Below are positions 59,435 through 64,000 of a DNA stretch of 64,000 bases, piece after piece. A model generated the notes under the pieces. That model saw nothing but the letters and a program-made list of their open reading frames with translations. It was not told where the DNA came from and ran no database searches. Position 1 is the stretch's first letter. Each line of letters starts with the position of its first letter. This DNA is from Methylosarcina fibrata AML-C10 (GTDB taxonomy: Bacteria; Pseudomonadota; Gammaproteobacteria; Methylococcales; Methylomonadaceae). A program made the translations under genes and the position numbers. Where the stretch lies: NCBI RefSeq assembly GCF_000372865.1, contig NZ_KB889965.1:2408547-2472546 (forward strand), given 5' to 3'.

Positions 59435-62338
59435 TTAACGCTCCATATAGTCGTGCCACAGTTGCCCAACCTGCCGGCTCAGCGCGGCCACCTCGGTTTG
59501 GTCGATGACCGCGCGGTCGCCCTGCAGAACCAGTTTATGCCCGTAGTCCCGATAAGCGCAGTAAGCGGCTTTAAGAAGATCGGCATTGTCCTTCGAGATA
59601 AATCCGATGCCGGCCAGCGCTTCGAGCAGCCTGACGTTGTCGGTATACGTGGTCAGATCCGGCTGTTGATTGGCCAGGCTCAGAATGCCGAACTGCACCA
59701 GAAACTCGATGTCGGCAATGCCGCCTTTGCTTTGCTTCAGGTCGAACTTGTCCGTTTCTTTGATGGCCAGAGCGGCGCGCATTTTTTCGCGCATTTCCCG
59801 GACTTCGGTTTTTAATTTCCCGGTGTCTCTCGGCAAACTCAAGACTTCGCGCCGGACGGCTTCGTATTTTTTCTTCAGCCCGGGGTCGCCGGCAATGAAG
59901 CGTCCCCGGACCAGCGCCTGATGCTCCCAGGTCCACGCTTCGTTCAACAAATAGTTTCTATAGCCGTTGACGTGGTTGACCAGCACCCCGGAATCACCAC
60001 TCGGCCTGAGCCTCATGTCCACCTCGTACAATACGCCCGACAACATTTTGGTATCGAGCATGTGCCGTACTTTCAATCCCATCCGGCCGTAGAACAGGGC
60101 CGCAGGAATCGGCTTGCCGCCGCCGGTCGGCGCATTGCCGTCCTCGGCGTCGTACAGAAAGACCAGATCCAGATCGGAGCCATAGCCCAGCTCGATGCCG
60201 CCGAGCTTGCCGAAACCGAGCACCGCAAAACCCATCGCATCGAGGGAACTGCCGGGCGGGCAGCCGTGCTTTTCGGCCAGCATCCGCCAGACCCGCTCGA
60301 CGACTTTCTCGACAATGCTCTCGGCGATGTAGGTCAGGTAATCGCTCACCACCATCAGCCGCAAGACGCCCATGATGTCCGCGGCGGCCACCTTCAACAC
60401 CTGCTGATGCTTGAACTGGCGCAACAGAATCATCGTCTGTTCGAGATCCTGAACGTCGACGTCGGTCAGCAGGGCATCCAGTTGCTGCGCCAGATCCTGC
60501 TTCTGCAGCGGTTCGAACAGGGAACGGGGATCCAGCAACTCGTCCAGCAGGATGGGATATTGCGCGATGTAATCGCTGATCCAGGAGCTGGCGGAAGTCA
60601 GTCGGAGCAACTGGGCCAGTGCGTCGGGATTTTCATAGAGCAAGGCCAGATACACCGTCCGGCCGGCCACCGCTTCGAACAGGCTGAGCATTCTTTTCAG
60701 CGTCTCGTCCGGATTGGCGACCTGCCCCATCGAATCGAGCAGGAGCGGCATCAATCGGTCCAGCACCCCGGCCCCCTTGGCGGTCAGGCGCTTGACCGCA
60801 ACCGAACCTTTAAAGCTTCGAAGCGCCGCCAGCGCCGTCTGAGCATCGTCAAAGCCATGGCGCGAAAGACCATCGACCAGCTCCGCTTCATCGGCCGCGC
60901 CGTTCCAGATCCTGGCGCTCGATTGATTTTGCGTTTCCTGACGGGACAGCGAGAAAACCTGGTCGAAAACCTCGTGCACCCGCGCCCGGACCTGATCCAG
61001 TGCCTGTTTGAAACTGTCCCAATCCGGATAATGCATCGAATAAGCCAGCGCGTCGCGAGCGGCCTCCGTCCCGGGAAGATCGTGAGTCTGCCGGTCCTGA
61101 TACTGCTGGATTCGGTTTTCGACCCGGCGCAAAAAGCGGTAGGACGCCTGCAACTGCTCGGCGTCCTGCGGCGTCAGCAGCTCCATCTCCCCGAGAAGCC
61201 TCAAGACATCGAGAATGCCTCGGGTCTGCAGGGACTTTTCGCTGCCGCCCCGGATCAACTGAAAAGCCTGGCCGATGAATTCGATTTCCCGGATGCCGCC
61301 CGGCCCCAGCTTGACGTTCTCCATGCGGTCCTTGCGCCTTAGCTCCTGGGTGATCTGCGCCTTCAGCGACCGCAGCTCTTCGAAAGCGCCGTAATCGAGA
61401 TAACGGCGATAGACGAAAGGCCTCAGCATCGCCATCAACTGCTTGCCGGCGTCGAAATCGCCCGCGACCTGGCGCGCCTTGATCATTGCGTAGCGTTCCC
61501 ATTCCCGCGCCTGAGTCAGATAATAATTCTCCATGCCGTCGAAAGTCATGATCACCGCACCGCTGTCGCCGAATGGCCTGAGCCGGATATCGGTGCGGAA
61601 GACGAAGCCGTCCACGGTCGTCTCGTCGAGCACCCTGACCAGGCTGCGGCAAAGCCGGGAAAAAAACTCGCCGTAACTGGTCTCTTTCCGGTCCGGCAAC
61701 ACGCCTTCTTCGGCAAACGCGAAAATCAGATCGATGTCGGACGAGAAATTCAACTCGTGCGCGCCGAGCTTGCCCATGCCGAGCACGATGATGTTCTGGG
61801 GCTTGCCGTTGGACAAAAGAGGCGTGCCGTAGCGCCGGCACAGCTCCCGGTAGAGAAAATCCAGCGCACATTGAATGCAGGCGTCGGCCAGCCAGGACAA
61901 TTCGGACAGGGTTTCGGCCAGATCGGCCCAGCCCGCCAGATCCCGCCAGGCAATCCGGACCATTTCCCGGCGGCGAAAGCGCCTGAGTTCCGCCATCAGT
62001 TCGGCTTCGGTTGCGGCCGGTTTGGCGCCCAATCGATTGCGGTAACGGTCCGGGTCGTAGGCGGCCTTAAGATCGCCGGAATCGGCCAGATCGATCAACA
62101 GATCCGGCTGACGCAGGCAGCTTTCGGCGACAAACGGGCTGGCACCGAAAACCCGGACCATCGAAGCGCCTATTTCGGGCTCGGGATTGAATTCAAGCTT
62201 GTATTCGGCAAGACGGTCGGCCAATGCGCGCAACGAAGCGCTTACGGTTGCCCGCAATGTTTCGGGAAGAACAGTTAATTCGGATTCGGGCAGATTGAAC
62301 AAGAGAGGCATTCCGGTCGATGAAGGGACGTTCATCAT
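59435..62338 (-). CDS. glnE: Bifunctional glutamine synthetase adenylyltransferase/removase
   Basis: About 967 residues, the normal size of GlnE, which adds AMP to and removes AMP from glutamine synthetase in response to PII and glutamine. Two nucleotidyltransferase domains are visible: N-terminal removase with LNFSSDIDLIFAFAEEG, and C-terminal transferase with ELGYGSDLDLVFLYD, each with the G/S-x-D-x-D metal motif. KLGPGGIREIEFIGQAFQLIRGG and KGGIADIEFLVQF are the regulatory-helix partners. The start at 62338 (MMNVPSSTGMPLLF) is preferred to 62410, since the extra residues are not typical. It lies alone between the secreted proteins and the integron. Confidence 0.95.
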   Translation of the reverse strand: MMNVPSSTGMPLLFNLPESELTVLPETLRATVSASLRALADRLAEYKLEFNPEPEIGASMVRVFGASPFVAESCLRQPDLLIDLADSGDLKAAYDPDRYRNRLGAKPAATEAELMAELRRFRRREMVRIAWRDLAGWADLAETLSELSWLADACIQCALDFLYRELCRRYGTPLLSNGKPQNIIVLGMGKLGAHELNFSSDIDLIFAFAEEGVLPDRKETSYGEFFSRLCRSLVRVLDETTVDGFVFRTDIRLRPFGDSGAVIMTFDGMENYYLTQAREWERYAMIKARQVAGDFDAGKQLMAMLRPFVYRRYLDYGAFEELRSLKAQITQELRRKDRMENVKLGPGGIREIEFIGQAFQLIRGGSEKSLQTRGILDVLRLLGEMELLTPQDAEQLQASYRFLRRVENRIQQYQDRQTHDLPGTEAARDALAYSMHYPDWDSFKQALDQVRARVHEVFDQVFSLSRQETQNQSSARIWNGAADEAELVDGLSRHGFDDAQTALAALRSFKGSVAVKRLTAKGAGVLDRLMPLLLDSMGQVANPDETLKRMLSLFEAVAGRTVYLALLYENPDALAQLLRLTSASSWISDYIAQYPILLDELLDPRSLFEPLQKQDLAQQLDALLTDVDVQDLEQTMILLRQFKHQQVLKVAAADIMGVLRLMVVSDYLTYIAESIVEKVVERVWRMLAEKHGCPPGSSLDAMGFAVLGFGKLGGIELGYGSDLDLVFLYDAEDGNAPTGGGKPIPAALFYGRMGLKVRHMLDTKMLSGVLYEVDMRLRPSGDSGVLVNHVNGYRNYLLNEAWTWEHQALVRGRFIAGDPGLKKKYEAVRREVLSLPRDTGKLKTEVREMREKMRAALAIKETDKFDLKQSKGGIADIEFLVQFGILSLANQQPDLTTYTDNVRLLEALAGIGFISKDNADLLKAAYCAYRDYGHKLVLQGDRAVIDQTEVAALSRQVGQLWHDYMER

Positions 62339-62437
62339 ACCCAAAATCGAGAGCGAGTCAAAAGCGTTGCGCTTGTATATAAAGTATATCCGGCTCGGCA
62401 AACCCTCCATCCGGTCAAAGTTCCCTTAGGGAAACTC

Positions 62438-63427
62438 TTACAATGAATCCAGCGGGCTCATCACGCCCTTGCCGCCTTTGTTGAGCACGTGGGTGTATAT
62501 CATCGTCGTCGAGACGTCGGCATGGCCGAGCAATTCCTGGACCGTGCGGATGTCGTAACCCCCTTCCAATAAATGCGTGGCAAACGAATGGCGGAAAGTA
62601 TGCGGCGTCGCCGGCTTGGTCGAGCCGGCATCGCGCACTGCTTGTTTCACCGCTCGCTGAATCGCCTGCTCCTGCACATGGTGCCGGCGAACCGCGCCGG
62701 TACGAGGATCAGTGGACAACTTATTGGCAGGAAACACATACTGCCAAATCCATTCCTTGGCCGCATTCGGATATTTTCGCTCCAGCGCATACGGCAAATA
62801 CACCTTGCCGGCTCCCGCTTCCAAATCGCTCCGATGCAGTTCTCGCACTTTCTGCAGATGAGCCTGCAATGGCGCGATCAGCGATACCGGCAGCATCGTC
62901 ACCCGGTCCTTGAAGCCCTTGCCGTCGCGGATCAAAATTTCCTTGCGTTTCATGTCGATGTCCTGAACTCTCAGCCGCAGACATTCCATGATCCGCATGC
63001 CGGTGCCGTACAAAAGGCTGGCAATCAGCCAGTTCGTACCACCCAAGCGCGACAGAATCGCCTGGACTTCTTCGCGATTCAACACCACCGGCAAGCGCTT
63101 GGGCGCCTTCGCCTGCTCGACATTGTCCAGCCAAGGCAATTCGATAGACAACACCTCCTTATACAGAAACAACAGAGCGCAACGCGCCTGATTCTGAGTG
63201 GAAGCCGAGACCCGGCCGTTGACCGCCAGATGAGTCAAAAACTGTTCCACATCCTTAGCCCCCAACTCTCGCGGATGCCGCTTGCCAAAATGCAGAATAT
63301 AGCGTTTAATCCAGTCCGTATAGGCCTGTTCGGTACGGATGCTGTAGTGCTTCAGACGGATTTTGTCCTTGACCTGATCGAGCAACTTAGGCGGCTGACC
63401 AGAAATGGTATTTGATGTGTCTTGCAT
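62438..63427 (-). CDS. intI: Integron integrase
   Basis: 329-residue tyrosine recombinase. Catalytic residues are R145 ([12 protein letters not shown]), H276-x-x-R279 ([11 protein letters not shown]), H302 ([13 protein letters not shown]) and Tyr311. The extra patch that marks integron integrases is present at about residues 219-251: [21 protein letters not shown] followed by RRHHVQEQ. It joins attI and attC sites of gene cassettes. It is transcribed away from the cassettes, and the divergent region (63428-63579) holds candidate attI and Pc. No LexA box is seen, so SOS control is not evident. It is intact, ending near the glnE start with a 99-bp gap. Confidence 0.95.
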   Translation of the reverse strand: MQDTSNTISGQPPKLLDQVKDKIRLKHYSIRTEQAYTDWIKRYILHFGKRHPRELGAKDVEQFLTHLAVNGRVSASTQNQARCALLFLYKEVLSIELPWLDNVEQAKAPKRLPVVLNREEVQAILSRLGGTNWLIASLLYGTGMRIMECLRLRVQDIDMKRKEILIRDGKGFKDRVTMLPVSLIAPLQAHLQKVRELHRSDLEAGAGKVYLPYALERKYPNAAKEWIWQYVFPANKLSTDPRTGAVRRHHVQEQAIQRAVKQAVRDAGSTKPATPHTFRHSFATHLLEGGYDIRTVQELLGHADVSTTMIYTHVLNKGGKGVMSPLDSL

Positions 63428-63507
63428 AATTTTTAGGTTGTGATAAATTTAGACATATGTATGAGTTACTTAGAATTTTAATTTTATCGAATTATTTAGG
63501 CAATCCT

Positions 63508-63536
63508 TTGACGCAATATTTTGCGTCATTTAGGAT
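63508..63536 (+). promoter_or_regulatory. Candidate cassette promoter (Pc) with palindrome
   Basis: TTGACG at 63508-63513, a 17-bp spacer and TAGGAT at 63531-63536 form a sigma70 promoter towards the first cassette. The palindrome TGACGCAA-TATT-TTGCGTCA (63509-63528) fills the spacer and could be an operator. Confidence 0.6.
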
Positions 63537-63537
63537 G

Positions 63538-63554
63538 GCTAATTAACGTTGGAC
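63538..63554 (+). other. Candidate attI recombination site
   Basis: GTTGGAC at 63548-63554 matches the core GTTRRRY. It follows AATTAAC, an imperfect partner of RYYYAAC. It lies between intI and the first cassette gene, where attI and the first attC join. The crossover would be between G and T at 63548/63549. Confidence 0.55.
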
Positions 63555-63579
63555 GTCGCCATAGCGTAGGTTGCACACG

Positions 63580-64000
63580 ATGATCGGATCTAGAACTCGT
63601 TATTCGCTCGCGCAGTATCTCGAACTTCATGAGACGGCTTTTGTTGTGGCTTCGGTGAACAAACACGGCATCCGTTTTTCCACTGAAGAAGGAAGGCTAC
63701 TTACTGGGCTTATCAACTGCTTCCGTTCCGCGAACGATGAGCAGCTATTGTCTCTTATCGAGGAAATCGCCCGAACCGATAGTGACCTTCGCGCTCGCGT
63801 GGAGAAGAAGTATCGGCACGAGGAGCGATTCGGTGATTTACGGCGCTGCTTACAACTTGACGGGTACATCATTGAGAATAAGCGGCTTACGCAGACTGAC
63901 CCCTCGATCAGTGATGCTCCTCCGCTCGACGACGACCTTCTTATTGAGTTGAATGCTTCTGGCTTGTCTAACGCCGACGAGATCGTGAGAAAAGTCAATT
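63580..64000 (+). CDS. First integron cassette gene: abortive-infection-like protein (cut by window edge)
   Basis: An open frame from ATG at 63580 runs to the window end (about 140 codons so far). It begins MIGSRTRYSLAQYLELHETAFVV and contains RFGDLRRCLQLDGYIIENKRL and DDDLLIELNASGLSNADEIVRK. These look like the N-terminal part of abortive-infection family proteins (KCLxLDGY and the late SGLPxADEI pattern), from recollection, so the family name is tentative. It starts 26 bp after the candidate attI core, as expected for a first cassette. Expression would come from the Pc candidate. The cassette's attC is beyond the window. Confidence 0.6.
   Translation, partial: MIGSRTRYSLAQYLELHETAFVVASVNKHGIRFSTEEGRLLTGLINCFRSANDEQLLSLIEEIARTDSDLRARVEKKYRHEERFGDLRRCLQLDGYIIENKRLTQTDPSISDAPPLDDDLLIELNASGLSNADEIVRKVN

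Noticed and set aside
63428-63540. LexA box controlling intI
   Set aside because: No CTG-N10-CAG match was found in the intI upstream region.
63627-63998. 123-codon minus-strand frame at the right edge
   Set aside because: It is antisense to the cassette gene, whose frame has better composition and starts next to attI.

Overview
The window looks like chromosome of a Gram-negative gammaproteobacterium. The evidence is a complete general secretion (T2SS) operon, LPS heptosyltransferases, the yafS-rnhA/mltD neighbourhood, GlnE, a MetR/metE pair and an FlhDC-like pair. The start of formate-tetrahydrofolate ligase at the left edge, and a copper/flavin-flavoured envelope cluster, would suit a type I methanotroph (Methylococcales). 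No methane oxidation gene lies in the window, so that placement is inference.

Left part (1-8.4 kb): fhs (cut by the window edge), metE with divergent metR, then nrdAB. The nrd leader is heavily regulated. Two NrdR-like boxes centred 32 bp apart sit upstream of a good sigma70 promoter, and a cobalamin riboswitch precedes nrdA. metE and nrdAB are both B12-independent isozymes.

Accessory region (8.4-17 kb): this is a patchwork of mobile DNA. A lytic transglycosylase-FlhD-FlhC operon resembles the activator module of SXT/IncC-type conjugative elements. It ends beside a truncated 3' copy of tRNA-Leu(UAA), which looks like an attachment site. Next come an IS66 element (tnpABC), a broken IS110 element fused to the decayed end of a DNA methyltransferase, a Fic protein with a palindromic operator, and an IS701-like element with 14-bp inverted repeats.

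Metabolic islands (17-28 kb): a FAD/Rieske oxidoreductase with a small membrane protein; a LysR-controlled cluster (flavin/ferredoxin-reductase fusion, AhpD-like protein, alpha/beta hydrolase with an Asp nucleophile, SDR without the usual YxxxK, secreted haloacid-dehalogenase-like protein) sharing the operator ATTCC-N7-GGAAT; a 23-residue membrane peptide; an HNH protein of the YajD type; rnhA, yafS and mltD.

Core envelope block (28-44.4 kb): a single minus-strand array reads ilvE-waaF-waaC-gspEF-(gap)-gspGHIJKLMC-gspD, with start/stop overlaps joining the LPS and T2SS genes.

Right part (44.4-64 kb): a PaaK-like adenylate-forming enzyme, a YVTN beta-propeller protein, an acyltransferase, then a TlpA-DUF4266-DUF3570-ApbE-spermidine-synthase-like array. 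The DUF3570 protein carries two exact ApbE flavinylation motifs. Upstream lie two unrecognised secreted proteins, each with a predicted mature N-terminal histidine, as in copper 'histidine brace' proteins. Then comes glnE. The window ends in a chromosomal integron: intI, a candidate promoter and attI, and the start of a first cassette gene that looks like an abortive-infection protein.
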